In this document: one piece after another, positions 52,265-62,795 of the stretch | Numbering within the stretch: the stretch's first letter is position 1 | How the letters are laid out: every line of letters begins with the position of its first letter | Source: Hyposmocoma kahamanoa | Taxonomy: Eukaryota; Arthropoda; Insecta; Lepidoptera; Cosmopterigidae | Assembly: GCF_003589595.1 (NCBI RefSeq) | Contig: NW_020654810.1 | Span: 17,719,129-17,783,128, forward strand | Reading direction: 5' to 3' | Length of the DNA stretch: 64,000 nucleotides | The notes under the pieces: model-generated | Told to the model about the DNA's origin: nothing | Databases searched by the model: none | What the model saw: the letters and a program-made list of their open reading frames with translations, nothing else | Translations under genes and position numbers: made by a program

Positions 52265-52570
52265 CAGGTTAGTCATCAACACATTTAAACGTCCCACTGC
52301 TGAACTCAGGTCTCTCGGGCAAGAGTTTAGGTCATAGTACTTCACGATGGCCCGATGTAGGTCGGGGATTTTACACGTTTTCCGTGAGTTGTGTACTTTT
52401 TTTTGGCATGCAGGTTTCATTACCATGTTTTTCTTCACTGAAAAACTCATGGTAAATTCCAAATTTAATTTCGCACATCAATTCCGAAAATCTCTAGAGG
52501 TACGAGCCCGGATTCAAACTCAAGGTTTTTGCTTGAAAGGTAGTACAAACCTTTAAGTTACCACAGATAC
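52265..52570 (-). repeat. SINE-F copy 7, minus strand
   Basis: CGTCCCACTGCTGAACTCAG (tail), GCATGCAGGTTTCATTACCA, AATTTAATTTCGCACATCAA and AGCCCGGATTCAAACTCAAG (B box). Confidence 0.75.
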
Positions 52571-52601
52571 GATACGATTTAGGTTGGTGTTTTCTGACTA
52601 A

Positions 52602-52848
52602 AGGTCGCAGTATACGGGACGGGAATGGGCAACATATAATTTATGTTACGGGACGGGACGTGAAGAATATCGGCACATATAACATATGTGTTATTCTTCA
52701 CGTCCCGTCCCGTTCCCGTCGCGTATACTTGAATACTAAGTATGTTTTTATATGTAACGATATTAACAATAAATCCCGTCCTCTACGACATATGAAGCCG
52801 ACCGCCCCGTAGGAGACAGGAAAAATCACGTTACGTATGCTGTGACCT
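52602..52848. mobile_element. MITE with TAA duplication and internal GGGACGGGA arms
   Basis: The outer termini AGGTCGCAGTATACG and CGTATGCTGTGACCT are inverted with two mismatches, flanked by TAA at 52599-52601 and 52849-52851. Inside, ACGGGACGGGACGTGAAGAA is followed by its inverted copy TTCTTCACGTCCCGTCCCGT at about 52695-52715. The TAA duplication fits PIF/Harbinger. 247 bp, no coding capacity, intronic to the WD-like gene. Confidence 0.78.
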
Positions 52849-52851
52849 TAA

Positions 52852-53359
52852 ATCCGATGTCAAATTTTATTATTTGAATATTCCAACATATTATCGCCAA
52901 ATACTAAATTATATTTCAGGATAATACACTCTGATATATTAAATAATGCTTCCTGATAATATTATAAGGCACTGAAATAATAAAAATTGTCATCGAAATT
53001 AGGTAGAGAACACTAACCTTGAAAATAATCCATGTATTATTTCACAACAAACCAAGGAGTACCTACTCAAAAAATTAAATACGCCTAATACGGGTCGCCT
53101 CTATAGTAAGTAAGAAGTACAAGTTTAAGCCAAGTTGAATCCACCAATAAAGAACAGGTTTTTTTCTTTAATAAAATTTATTGGGGTCACATGGGAGCAG
53201 GTGCTTAAGAAAAGGGTCCATACGGAAAATGTCAAGGATTTTCCTTTCATATATTATGTAGATCTCGAGTCCTTTAGGTACATTAAGCAAATACATGGCT
53301 TGTAATTAACATTGATTTTCAAAGTTTTGTGAAGAAAAACTTTCATAGATATGAAATTT
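52852..53359. other. No gene recognised
   Basis: AT-rich intronic sequence. Confidence 0.5.
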
Positions 53360-53465
53360 CAAAGGTGGCATTAGATTTCTTACAGCTAGCACTATGACAA
53401 AAAAGTAAAAACATACAACAACAAATAAACGCATAGAGAAATTTGTAAGTTCCGCTGACTCGATT
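53360..53465 (+). repeat. Family H repeat copy 2
   Basis: Collinear with 17795-17915 (TCAAAGGTGGCATTAGATTT, CAACAACAAATAAACGCATA, AAATTTGTAAGTTCCGCTG). Confidence 0.4.
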
Positions 53466-53809
53466 TGTATGAAGTATGAATAGATATTAACGAAATTAAT
53501 GTTATAATGAATTAATAAGCTTTATTTACAAGTTTACTTTAATTATGCACTTACACAATAAACGTTGTACGCCCGTAGCGGGCAGATTGTGACGTCAGTT
53601 TTTTTTAGGTCTTTAATTTTCACCACATTCTATTATATTTTATTCTATTCTGGCTCAGTTGGTAGACCGGTATTTTATTAATAATGAAATACATAAGTAG
53701 TTTGTTATTTGTCAGCCTCAATAGGAAAATTCTGATATGTAGACAGACACGGAAGGCGTAGGTACAAGTATGATTTAAGGCTGTTCACAAAAATTCGACC
53801 TTAGCAAGC

Positions 53810-54370
53810 GGCTGTGTGTTTTCAAATGTTAACCAGCAAGCCATGTGGGCCGCCGGCCGCCCACATAAACCCAAGTGCAACAGGCCACCATGTATTTTCG
53901 AATTTTATCTAGCAGGCCATATAAGCCTACATAGCTACAAGCAGGAACCACAATTAGGAATTAAATTTTTTTTCGATTTTTGTAGACCTGACCAGTCAAA
54001 GGTTGCATCAGCAAGCCGATAATATAAGTTATGCGACGAATACAGCCAATTATTTGGCTCTTCTGCTAACAACTGATCCAGATCGTAATATAGTATCGAT
54101 CTCGTCCTTAGTGGTGACATCCGTCTGTTTTTGGTGGAATCACGGCGTAACGCGCGGCCTGCTACGACACCTTCAACTTGTGTCCCACCGGCCGCCCACA
54201 TGGCCTGCTACAAAAGATACTCTAGATCAGGCGTAGCGTGCTGTGAAAAAAAAACGCATGTCTAGCCGATAGCCCACATGGCCTGCTACAAAAGTTCCTT
54301 AAGATCAGTCATGGCGTACAGTGAAAAAAATGCGTGTCTCGCGCGCCGTCCACATGGCCTGCTGCTTCAG
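53810..54370. mobile_element. Element with sub-terminal repeated GCAGGCCATGTGG motif
   Basis: Near the left end AGCAAGCCATGTGGGCCGCC, CAACAGGCCACCATGTA and AGCAGGCCATATAAGCC occur. Near the right end the motif appears three times inverted as CCCACATGGCCTGCTAC. Clusters of one motif in opposite orientation at both ends are typical of transposase-binding sites in DNA transposons. No transposase frame is seen and exact boundaries are not determined. Confidence 0.5.
54195..54365 (+). repeat. Tandem 76-78 bp repeat, about 2.2 units
   Basis: CCCACATGGCCTGCTACAAA starts at 54195 and 54273, with a truncated third unit at 54349 (CCACATGGCCTGCTGC). Each full unit also holds an AGATCAG..GGCGTA..GTGAAAAAAA..GCGTGTCT block. 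Confidence 0.88.
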
Positions 54371-55085
54371 AAAAATCAATTGTTCTATGGCACTGAGAGT
54401 GTTAACAAGCCATTTATAATATGATATATAGCGTTTTCTATGTGAAATATCCTAAATAAATAAATAATGTAAAAAAATACAGCCACTACGATATTTGCTC
54501 AGTGGTGGCTTTAACCATTAAATGTGAATAAAAATTACAATAACCTCTTATTTATATAATTTTATGATATATTAATACTACTATTAATACTAGTGGGGTG
54601 CACGAAAGGAACCTCCCCGTAAAACGTAATATTGATATTCCCTATACTTCTGACACACCCTGAGCAACAATCAGCGAGAACCTTACGCCGATTGGCAAAT
54701 CCATTCACGACGATGGCAAACGTGTCCTATAGGTCTAGGCTGCAAATCTATGCCATCGATACGATAAAAGGAAGTATACTAATAATAGCTCGATATTTCA
54801 CACAAAGGTTCTGAGTGTGTAAATAAGAAATCTGAGTCACACGACTAATGATTTGTGTCGAAGTAAATTTGAAAGAGTTCCGAGATACAATAGTAAATTA
54901 GTCAGATTGACCAGATTAGTGTGGGAAAGACGGTAGATCGTTGGCATCAGATCTACGGGTAATACCCGCGTCTCCTCAGTTGGTCCAAGGATGGTCCAAG
55001 CGACTATGTTAAAATATCGGGCAATGAAAAAAATTGAATAACATATTTATTTTTTATTAGCAAACCTTCCAGGTTTTTTAAATTC
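54371..55085. other. No gene; short LINE-like similarity
   Basis: GATTGGCAAATCCATTCACG..ACGATGGCAAAC near 54690 is similar to GATTGGGAAATCCTTTGACT..GCGATGGCAAGC near 56766, so a small dispersed repeat is present twice. Otherwise AT-rich intron. Confidence 0.4.
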
Positions 55086-55213
55086 GTGAGTGTGTGTGTA
55101 TGTGTGTGCGTATGTGCGCGCGCGCGCGTGCTTGCGTGCGTGCGTGTGTGTGTATGTGGGAATGTGTGTGTGTGTGAGAGTGTGTGTGTGTGAGAGAGAG
55201 TGTGTGTGTGTGT

Positions 55214-55270
<57 letters not shown>

Positions 55271-55480
55271 TGTGTGTGTGTGAGAGTGTGTCTGTGTGCG
55301 TGCGTGCGTGTGTGCGTGTGTGCGAGTGTGCTTGCGTGGTTGCGTGCGTGCGTGCGTACGTGCGTGCGTGCTTGCGTGCTTGCGTGCTTGCGTGCGTGCG
55401 TGCGTGTGTGCTTGCGTGCTTGGGTGCGTGCATGCGTGCGTGTGTGTGTGAATCATATATGTGTGAATGTGTGTGTGTAT
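55086..55480. repeat. Compound (GT)n / (GCGT)n microsatellite, about 395 bp
   Basis: Alternating purine-pyrimidine runs of TG, GCGC, TGCG and GTGCT units with GAGAG interruptions. It lies in the last intron, about 325 bp from the donor of the 55806 exon (minus sense). All long frames over it on both strands are repeat artefacts. Confidence 0.97.
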
Positions 55481-55584
55481 GCTCCGCTTAATTTTTATTG
55501 CTATTTATATTTTTTAACACTTCACTAGTTTCTTATTTATTGATATAAAGATCGAAGAAACACAAATACAAACTTTTCCGATCC

Positions 55585-55650
55585 CACGTGCTCGTGGCTC
55601 CCATTCTTACCAACTGAGCTAGAGATCGAGTCAGCAGCAGGCCATACACA
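55585..55650 (-). repeat. tRNA-like SINE head, minus strand
   Basis: On the minus strand CTCTAGCTCAGTTGGTAAGA is a good A box, followed by GCACGTGGGATCGGAAAAG as a degenerate B box. It is too incomplete for a functional tRNA gene. Confidence 0.45.
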
Positions 55651-55805
55651 ATTCTTTATGTTCTTGCTACATATCTTTGTTTACTGAATTTAAACACTTA
55701 TGAAAGTTTCTTCACTAGTTACACTTTGACTATTGTGGTCGACGTCATGATTACCACAACCGTTTTAAAAATTTACAATAGATATAAAGGCCTAAGTGTT
55801 CATAC

Positions 55806-55999
55806 CTCCAAAAGCAATACGGTCTTCATGGCTGCTAACAGCCAGCACGGTGCCGGAAGCCGGGTATGAGCACGTGATGTATCTGTTGTGAAGATTAATC
55901 ACCTCCACGCAGTTAGTTCCGCTGCCTCCTATGATGGCGTATTTGCCTTTGTGGTTGAACTGCGTGACAAACGCATTATCTTTATAAAAACTTAATATT
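55806..55999 (-). CDS. WD40-like protein, internal exon
   Basis: 194 nt, phase 2 in, phase 1 out. The acceptor is TTTCTATAAAG and the donor G|GTATGA. It encodes ILSFYKDNAFVTQFNHKGKY, AIIGGSGTNCVEVINLHNRY and ITCSYPASGTVLAVSSHEDR, then IAFG. The pattern FNHKGKYAIIGGSG..VEVI is like a WD40 blade (f.p.gkyiasGs.dn.v.vw), and YPASGTVLAVSSHEDRIAFGG like the start of the next. This suggests a beta-propeller scaffold protein. The assignment rests on pattern, not on a database match. Confidence 0.82.
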
Positions 56000-56307
56000 C
56001 TTTATAGAAACTTAGGCAAAGTGACACCTAAACCTACAAGATTTCATAATAATATGGATTTGGCGGCAATTGACATAGAAACAGATTTTAGTTGAACATT
56101 AGATTATTATATTAGTATCAGTTAATTTTATCATAATTTGCAAGTTTTATTGTAATCTAGGGTTTTAAATTTTTAATTCTTACTTTTAATTTTATTTTAA
56201 TATTTCTTCCACTGATTTTATTTTAAATTTGTATTGAATTGATATTCAATTATTTTTTGTGAAATTACTCCACTTTTTTGTTATAATACGAACACTTAAG
56301 CTTAGTT

Positions 56308-56385
56308 GCTTAGTTGGCATAGCGCCTGGCAAGGTTTAGGTTTAGGCTAGAATACGTCGGTTCGAATTCGGCCGGATCGAAGGAA
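56308..56385 (+). repeat. tRNA-like SINE head (family I), copy 2
   Basis: TTAGTTGGCATAGCGCCTGG (A-box side) and GTCGGTTCGAATTCGGCC (B box), collinear with 17916-17976. Confidence 0.5.
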
Positions 56386-57087
56386 TTTTTTGTAAGTGTT
56401 CAATCTTTGATTTTATTTTATTCGGATTTTATTCAACTTAATGTTATTTTGGGTCAATTTAATAAATTTAAATTTATGCTAACAGTCGTTGTTACTCGAA
56501 ATAAATTTATTTATTTTTTTATTTATATTTGTTGTAAACTGTACGTCTTTTATACAGCTTTAGCGTTAAATTATATGACAAAATATTAAAGACGAAATGG
56601 CTATGTAAATTATTATTTATAGAGCATTCCAAAAAAAAATCTATTTTGTTTATATGAAAGCAAAGCTTCTAACTAGGCCTAGACCTAGGACGTGAAGCAT
56701 GATAAGTGTGTCGGTCCGGTCACCTCTGTCGAGTTTATCTATCTAGTTTTGTTGGAAACAACCCCGATTGGGAAATCCTTTGACTGCGATGGCAAGCATC
56801 ACAGTGTATGGTTGATACGATTTAAAATTATAAATTTGACTACAGCCTTACAATTTATTACATAAACAGAGAACAAATAAGTAACGAGAACGGACACTCT
56901 CCGCCCCTCCCTAGCTTTAGATACCGCACCACGCCTCGCACATTGACGGTCACATTGACTGAACGAGAACAAGCCTGTCGGCGAGCCGTTTTCGCGCCAA
57001 GACGGCTTTGATATTTGAGTAGTTTTCATTTATTAATTACGAAATTTGTAGGTTATTAAATAACATCATTTTACGTTACTATTTATA

Positions 57088-57178
57088 ATGGTCGTGAATT
57101 GTGCTGTGTACGGCTGTTTATAATAATCTAAATGGGTAAAGAGAGGAGTTTCTTTCGATTTTTGAAAGATGAAACTAA
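57088..57178 (+). pseudogene. Decayed first exon of a THAP-domain protein
   Basis: ATG opens MVVNCAVYGCL, then two stops, then SKWVKRGV and, after a one-base frame change, SFFRFLKDETK. This is the start of a THAP zinc finger (C-x4-C, then G.SFfrFPkD), a DNA-binding domain found in P-element transposases and in host proteins. The exon ends at a clear donor (AA|GTAAGT). Stops, a frameshift and the absence of a second half with the C..H pair make it a pseudogene. It is antisense inside intron 56000-63895 of the WD-like gene and may be a relic of a P-like transposon. Confidence 0.55.
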
Positions 57179-57943
57179 GTAAGTAAAAAAACTTATGTCT
57201 GAGACTGTGTGTTTTCTTTAGTGCAGAGTAATATATAATACAGATTTATTATACCAATATAATAAGACGCCATAACTTCGTGAGCTAGACAAGGGTTCTC
57301 GAATTTTCTATTTGTATTGCCGATAAATATTACGTAGTGAATATACCTAATTATCAACTAGGTAATGATAAAATTGGACACGCAATTTCAAATACTTTGG
57401 TTACTTTATTTAAAGTTACCTGTCCAAAATATAACATTTTAAGTGCTTTTAATATATTTTTTAAATAAATCTAAGGAATTTTCGCAATGTTGCCGCTTCA
57501 CGTAACGTAATAGTACGAGCAAGTGATGGGTAACCCTGCCACTTCACGCACACATTTGCGCGTGTGCTGATAGCGCCTTGGTGTATGTAGTAGTAGTAGG
57601 TAAATAATTTTCGACCGTTATATGGAGTCTCCGGGCTGTGACATAAATTTGACAGTTCGCACTTGACAACTAACATATGATTATCTCAAAAATTGCGTTA
57701 TATTATGAATTTATCCGAAAAATTTCACTATATTTATGTGTCATTCATATACGATTTAATTTCAAAGTGACAGGACAACACTATCGCTTTGAAACTAAAT
57801 AGGTAATATTAACTTAAAGCCATTTTGAGATAATACTATGTTAGTGGTCATGTGGGACCTATTATCAATTGAATACTTAAATAAGTCCATCCCGCTTTAT
57901 TTAAGTAAGATGTCGTCAGGATTTGAGAAAGAAAGAAAGAAGA
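57179..57943. other. No gene recognised
   Basis: AT-rich intron. No second THAP exon was found. A GC-richer patch at 57505-57610 has no recognised coding sense. Confidence 0.45.
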
Positions 57944-58251
57944 TAGTAGCTTTAGAGCTCTTTGTAAAAGCGTTAGTCCAGGGAAATACTGCCACCTTAT
58001 CTATTTCTGCCGCCACGCAGTAGTGTGAGCATTACAGCGTTCCGGTTTTGAAGGTACGGGTGCTGGTGAAATTACAGGCACATGGGACTTGTCAACTTAT
58101 GTCTCAAGGTGTCGGTGGCAATGGCAGCGCCCCTAAGATCTTTGTGATTTGAAGCTCTGAGCTCTGCAACTGCTATGGACTGGACAGGCGTGTCGCTCAT
58201 CGTCGGGCGCACGACTTATTCGTCCCGCCAGTTAGTAATTATATAAAAAAA
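57944..58251 (+). repeat. Family D retroposon copy 16
   Basis: Full-length, from TAGTAGCTTTAGAGCTCTTT to CCAGTTAGTAATTATATAAA. A 6 bp duplication (GGACTGGACAGG) is visible in the tail region. Confidence 0.8.
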
Positions 58252-58594
58252 TTACTCTTAATAATATTTTACTTCGGCTCTCCTACAACGAAATTTTGAA
58301 CTTCAAACTCGAATTTGGTATATATAAGCGGCTAACGACGATAAGCCCATCGAAAAATGGGAACGGTTTTTACCCGCTGTAGATAAAGTCATGCTTAAGT
58401 TGTGAACAAGAGTACTGACAATAATTATTGTTATATAGTTGTAAATATTTATTATAGAATTTATAGTCAGTTTTAGTTAAGTAAACATTAAAAGTCTGGT
58501 TGTTGAACGTTTCACTGATATTAAAAGAGAATTTTAAAAATTAGTAATTGACATTATTGTGCTTTTAGCGCGTTAAATTTTAGCGTTATTTATT

Positions 58595-59090
58595 TTTTTA
58601 ACTGACTTCAAAAAAGGAGGAAGTTCTCAATTCGACTGCATGTTTTTGTATGTATATTACGCGATAACTCCGGCATTTATGAACCGATTTTCATGATTAT
58701 TTTTTTGTTGGAAAGAGGGTACCTCCATAGTGGTACCATTTAATTTTAAAGAAAATCATCTACTGTACTGTACTGGTGGCTGTCCACACATGAAGATTCA
58801 TTTTTATAAATAGCGCCTAAATTGTACTATGTATAAGGAGCAATTACTTTAATGGTTGATTTTGCTATTCTCCAATTCAAGGCTTTTTTCTCTCTCAATA
58901 TACTTTGAGTAGTGAGAACCGATTTTTATCACCTCCTGTGTCAAGTCCCGTATAGTGGTGAACTAGGGGATAAATTCAGATTTGCTCACTTTCCGGTAAC
59001 CGATATAATAAAACTTATATGTAATAATTATATGTAATTCCGCGTACTTTTGAGGTAGGTTTTTTTAGTACTCTGTACTGAGATTATTTA
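58595..59090 (+). repeat. Family K element copy 10
   Basis: Full-length, about 495 bp, from TAACTGACTTCAAAAAAGGA to TTTTGAGGTAGGTTTTTTTA and TAGTACTCTGTACTGAG. It agrees closely with copy 8, including the AT-rich middle and ATTCTCCAATTCAAGGC. Confidence 0.85.
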
Positions 59091-59966
59091 AATAACATAA
59101 TACTTAGAAAAAGAAATTATTTGAATTTTGATTCGAAACAATCAAAAAACTGTGTAATACGAGTATATCTGTAGAACCGTGTAAACTCTATTCGTATTTC
59201 TATCTAATCTAATATGAAATTAATTAATTATAACAAAACACAATGTTTCTGGTTCAACACCACCAAAAAAATTTACAAACGAATGATTTCACAAAAAACT
59301 AATTGATTTATCGTGGTGGGGAATCATCCTGACATTCAAAATTTAATTTTACATTCGCTTTTCTTTTGTAACTATAATATATTAAAGAAAACTATTACCA
59401 ATAAAGTAACTGGCTTTAGCTAGTGATTTTCTAACATCAGTAATTATGTAATTAAGAAAGTAAACAAAACGTTTGTAATTCATCTGAAATAACACACTGA
59501 TCAGTAAGTAACACTTTTTTATTATTATTATTGTAAATGGTTTTGCCTTCGCATTTGGTCAATGAAAGTGTTGGTAAAGCTGAATTACAGATTATGAAAA
59601 AGGTACGGAATTTGAATGAAGAAAGATGTGATAGGTTGGGTAGGTGAGTAGTTATTGATATCAAATTTTTGCAAATCTTGACATACGAGGTATATAATTA
59701 TTTATGTACACACGCCAGCACATCAAGCTACACATTGACGTATCTTGTTCCGTTGCTATGGAGGCGATTTCCGAACAAAAATGTGTAGTCTGATGTGCCG
59801 TTGTCCGTACAATGTTATGTTCAAAATAATTAAATAGTAATGTTTGATCGGAAGTTTGTCCCTCATGAGTAAATAGAATAACAGGTATTTTATAGTTTAG
59901 CCTGTTTTTTATTTTACACAAAAAAGAAGCTTTTCATTTTGTGAAAGAGCATCGTAATCGTGCAAC
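59091..59966. other. No gene recognised
   Basis: AT-rich intron. Minus-strand frames at 59452-59664 and 59661-59921 have no recognisable domain. Confidence 0.45.
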
Positions 59967-60155
59967 TTTTTTTTATGAGACCAAGTGACGGGATGAAAAA
60001 GTCGCCCACCTTTTGGTAAGTGATACGCCTATTCATAACAGTTTCAGTACCACTAAGTGCTTTAAATCACAAAGATCTGAGGGCACTGCCACTGCGCCTG
60101 CCACTCTGAGACATAAGTTGACAAGTCCCATGTGTCTGTAATTTCATCAGCTTAA
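59967..60155 (-). repeat. Family D retroposon copy 17, minus strand, 5'-truncated
   Basis: The tail is at the left (TTTATGAGACCAAGTGACGG). The body ends after GTCTGTAATTTCATCAGCTT. Confidence 0.75.
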
Positions 60156-61519
60156 CTTAACCTGTCATAGCATTTGGTGGTCGCGATACTGTACTCGGAC
60201 TGCATTCCAACAACTACGTATTCCGCCTACCCTAATTATTACTAATGTGCCAATTGCACGTGGTTTATCAAAATGAAATTGGTAACGCTACGCGTGTGTT
60301 TTTACACACCATACTACTAAATTATTCATCAGCCTGTATTATTTGAAAACGATATCACAATGCGCCAAGTTCATTATATTTTCGCCAATTCATATTAAAC
60401 TTGATGTGGAATTAATGTCGAACATTACAAGTTTGAGCTTTCGACTTCAAATGCTATTCATTAACTTACGACAGTCAAAATGATAATGAACTTACTTTAT
60501 TAAAATTGCTTAATTAAATTTTGGATGTTGAATTAGGCTTCTTCTTATCTTCGAACTTAAAAAAGTTTGAAATTATTATAAATTCCTATAATAATAATTC
60601 GTAGTCAAATAAGTACGTCGCGACACGTTTAGTAAGTTACTAACCAAACATATTATGTTTATATTATCTGATAATACATTATGTTAAAAAGAAAAACTTA
60701 TCACCTACGGTGTAAAGAAAGTAACATTACAGTGGCATAGAATGCTGTATCTCCTAGTTTACCAAATACCCCAACCTCTACCGCGTAGCACCCTTGCTTC
60801 CGCTAAATTCAGAGCTTTGCTGCCGGGCTACATTTCAAAGTTATAGAGTTGAAAATAGCTTGATATTGATTTTATAGGGATCAAAGGTTTTAAGAGCGTT
60901 AACGCAATACAAAAACCTGGAACGTAACAGAATCTGACAACGAATATTCTTTATCATAATAAAAGTAAGGATTATATTGCATTTTCATAAGATATCTTTT
61001 ATCGTAATAAGTTGAAATGGTATCGCACGAAAAGACTTAAATATTATTTTAATTTTGTAGATAGAATAAAAATTTTACATTTATTAATTACAGTTCAAAG
61101 TGACATTTGTAAGTCGACTAATATAATTCTTATTTGTTAGCTAATATCTTTTGAAAACCATGTTCAGTACATTAAATAAAACAAGTATTAAATCATAATC
61201 CCTCTGAAATCCTTAAAAACAGTTAAGACAAGTTAAAACATACATTTCGTTTAAGTATATATTAATATTGACTGAGACAGCAGATTTTTACTCGAGATTC
61301 GAAAGACATCCAACAGCCTTATACAGGGTGTGATAGGGTTCGTACAGCAGCAGAGTTAATTATGACTTACTATCGCATTAAAACCATTACGCAATCGATT
61401 TGAAAGCGTTAAGATAATAACTTTTTTCATGCTAATAAAAAAATATTTAATTCCAATTGTTTAGCAAGTTTTATCAAATTGCTTTATATCATGAGTTTGT
61501 CAGAAAGGTCGTTTCCTCA
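60156..61519. other. No gene recognised
   Basis: AT-rich intron. A GC-richer patch at 60765-60845 (CTACCGCGTAGCACCCTTGC) is unassigned. Confidence 0.45.
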
Positions 61520-61531
61520 TGCTATTACTGG

Positions 61532-61625
61532 GTGCTCCTACTCGTAGGAGCACAAGGACTAATACGTCCATATGCTCCTACTGGTAGGATCAAAAGGATA
61601 TATATGTCCTCGTGCTCCTACTAAC
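61532..61625 (+). repeat. Tandem 40 bp hairpin repeat
   Basis: Two full 40 bp units and a partial third (61532, 61572, 61612) start GTGCTCCTACTCGTAGGAGC or ATGCTCCTACTGGTAGGATC, followed by AAGGACTAATACGTCC-like sequence. Each unit head can fold into a hairpin (9 bp arms in unit 1). A diverged copy lies in inverted orientation at 63246-63300. Confidence 0.85.
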
Positions 61626-61931
61626 GTACTGTCACCTATATTTATATATATTTGATATTGTAGTACTCGTATATATGTTGTCGATTCTCTAAGCTTATCA
61701 GCAGTGAAAGCTATTAACGTATTTCCATATATTTTATAAACAATGAAACAAAAGTCATTTTACTTGTCATTTTCACATGTCTGTGATTTTCCTGAAGACG
61801 GAATCGAATTTGATTTTTGATAAATAAATTTAAAATGTGTGATAATATAGAAAAGCCTACACTTATAAAAAGCAAAAGTGGAACAATATTGTTACACTCA
61901 GGTTATCAGTTCTATAAGCAAATAAGTATAT

Positions 61932-62560
61932 AGGAAATGAAACTATTTTTCCGGATTTAAATCGCGTATATTTGTTTTTTCAAACAAACCGACGACGTTA
62001 AGGGCCCTTTACGGTCCCATGGTCACGGTTGACTGAGGTGGTACAGTCTTCAACCAGTTATGTCTAATATTGATGCAAACCACCCAATTTTTTTCACTAT
62101 AGTTACAATAGTTATTAATTATAACATTATATACAAACATATAGTTATTAAAAATAACTGCCTCTGTGGCCGAACGGTTACCATGCCGGACTGCCACGCA
62201 GAGGTCCCAGGTTCGATTCCCGGGCCGGGAGAAATATTTGTATGGCCTACATTTATTTCTCTCGTGAGTTTGGGTGTAATTTGTGGTTGTCTATGTGTGT
62301 GTCCATGGCACCCGCGACACAGGGTTTTCCCTAGTGCGGGGCTATGTTGATTGTGAGCGTTATGTTGATTGTGAGCGTTAAGTAAATAATTAAATACCTT
62401 ATTTTTAACTTTACAAAGAAAACGTTCCCATTTACGCTGCATTAAGTTTTACAAATTATTTTAATTGAATGAATTTGTATTAAGTTCAATTTATTATTAT
62501 TTAATAATAGAAATTAGAATAAACTAAAACATATTAATTAGTACTGCAGTCTTATGTCTG
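61932..62560 (+). mobile_element. Penelope-like inverted repeat, left arm
   Basis: TAGGAAATGAAACTATTTTT, AAATCGCGTATATTTG, AAACAAACCGACGACG, GGGCCCTTTACGGTCCCATG and TTGATGCAAACCACCCAATT are followed (after a SINE-C insertion) by ACCTTATTTTTAACTTTACA, CATATTAATTAGTACTGCAG. It is the reverse complement of 62795-63143 with moderate divergence. Family E pieces also occur at 20.3 and 30.1 kb. Penelope-like retroelements often carry LTR-like repeats in inverted orientation, which fits this layout. Confidence 0.65.
62150..62388 (+). repeat. SINE-C copy 7, inserted in the left arm
   Basis: Intact A box (GTGGCCGAACGGTTACC) and B box (GGTTCGATTCCC). At the 3' end TATGTTGATTGTGAGCGT is tandemly duplicated (62342-62379) in place of the (TTA)n tail. 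The arm sequence continues on both sides, so the SINE is younger than the inverted repeat. Confidence 0.88.
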
Positions 62561-62795
62561 TTTGGGATTTTTCATTAGATTTCATTAGAGGAAATATTGG
62601 ATCCCAAACTGGTGGTACTGAGAAACCATCTTCCCTGTTGAAATTAGGATGTTTTTTAATTTCAATGGCCTCTCGCAACATCCTGGGTAGATAACGGACT
62701 TCTTTTGCAAGGACCTGGGGTTTGTCAAACTTCATTGAATGTGTAGGTTTATCCATGACATGCTCGCTATAAATAATAAATAAGGACAAACTCAT
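62538..62795 (-). pseudogene. Probable Penelope-like protein C-terminal fragment
   Basis: An 85-codon minus-strand frame occupies the loop of the inverted repeat. It contains KEVRYLPRMLREAIEIKKHP and NFNREDGFSVPPVWDPIF. The REaIEI.khpnNFNReDG....sWdP pattern resembles, from memory, the C-terminal tail after the GIY-YIG endonuclease domain of Penelope-like elements. The reverse transcriptase and the GIY-YIG core itself are absent, so it is a truncated relic. It is intronic and in the same orientation as the WD-like host gene, but I see no sign that it is one of its exons. Confidence 0.5.

Noticed and set aside
53640..53675. TGGCTCAGTTGGTAGACCGG as a tRNA start
   Set aside because: It has a good A box but no B box or acceptor stem follows, so it is probably a SINE relic or chance.
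55004..55528. Long frames on both strands rich in His/Thr or Cys/Val
   Set aside because: They are produced by the GT/GCGT microsatellite and have no coding meaning.
12800..62350. tRNA genes at the SINE heads (for example 12.8, 20.6, 62.2 kb)
   Set aside because: A and B boxes are present, but there is no complete cloverleaf, and each is followed by the same SINE body. They are tRNA-derived SINEs.
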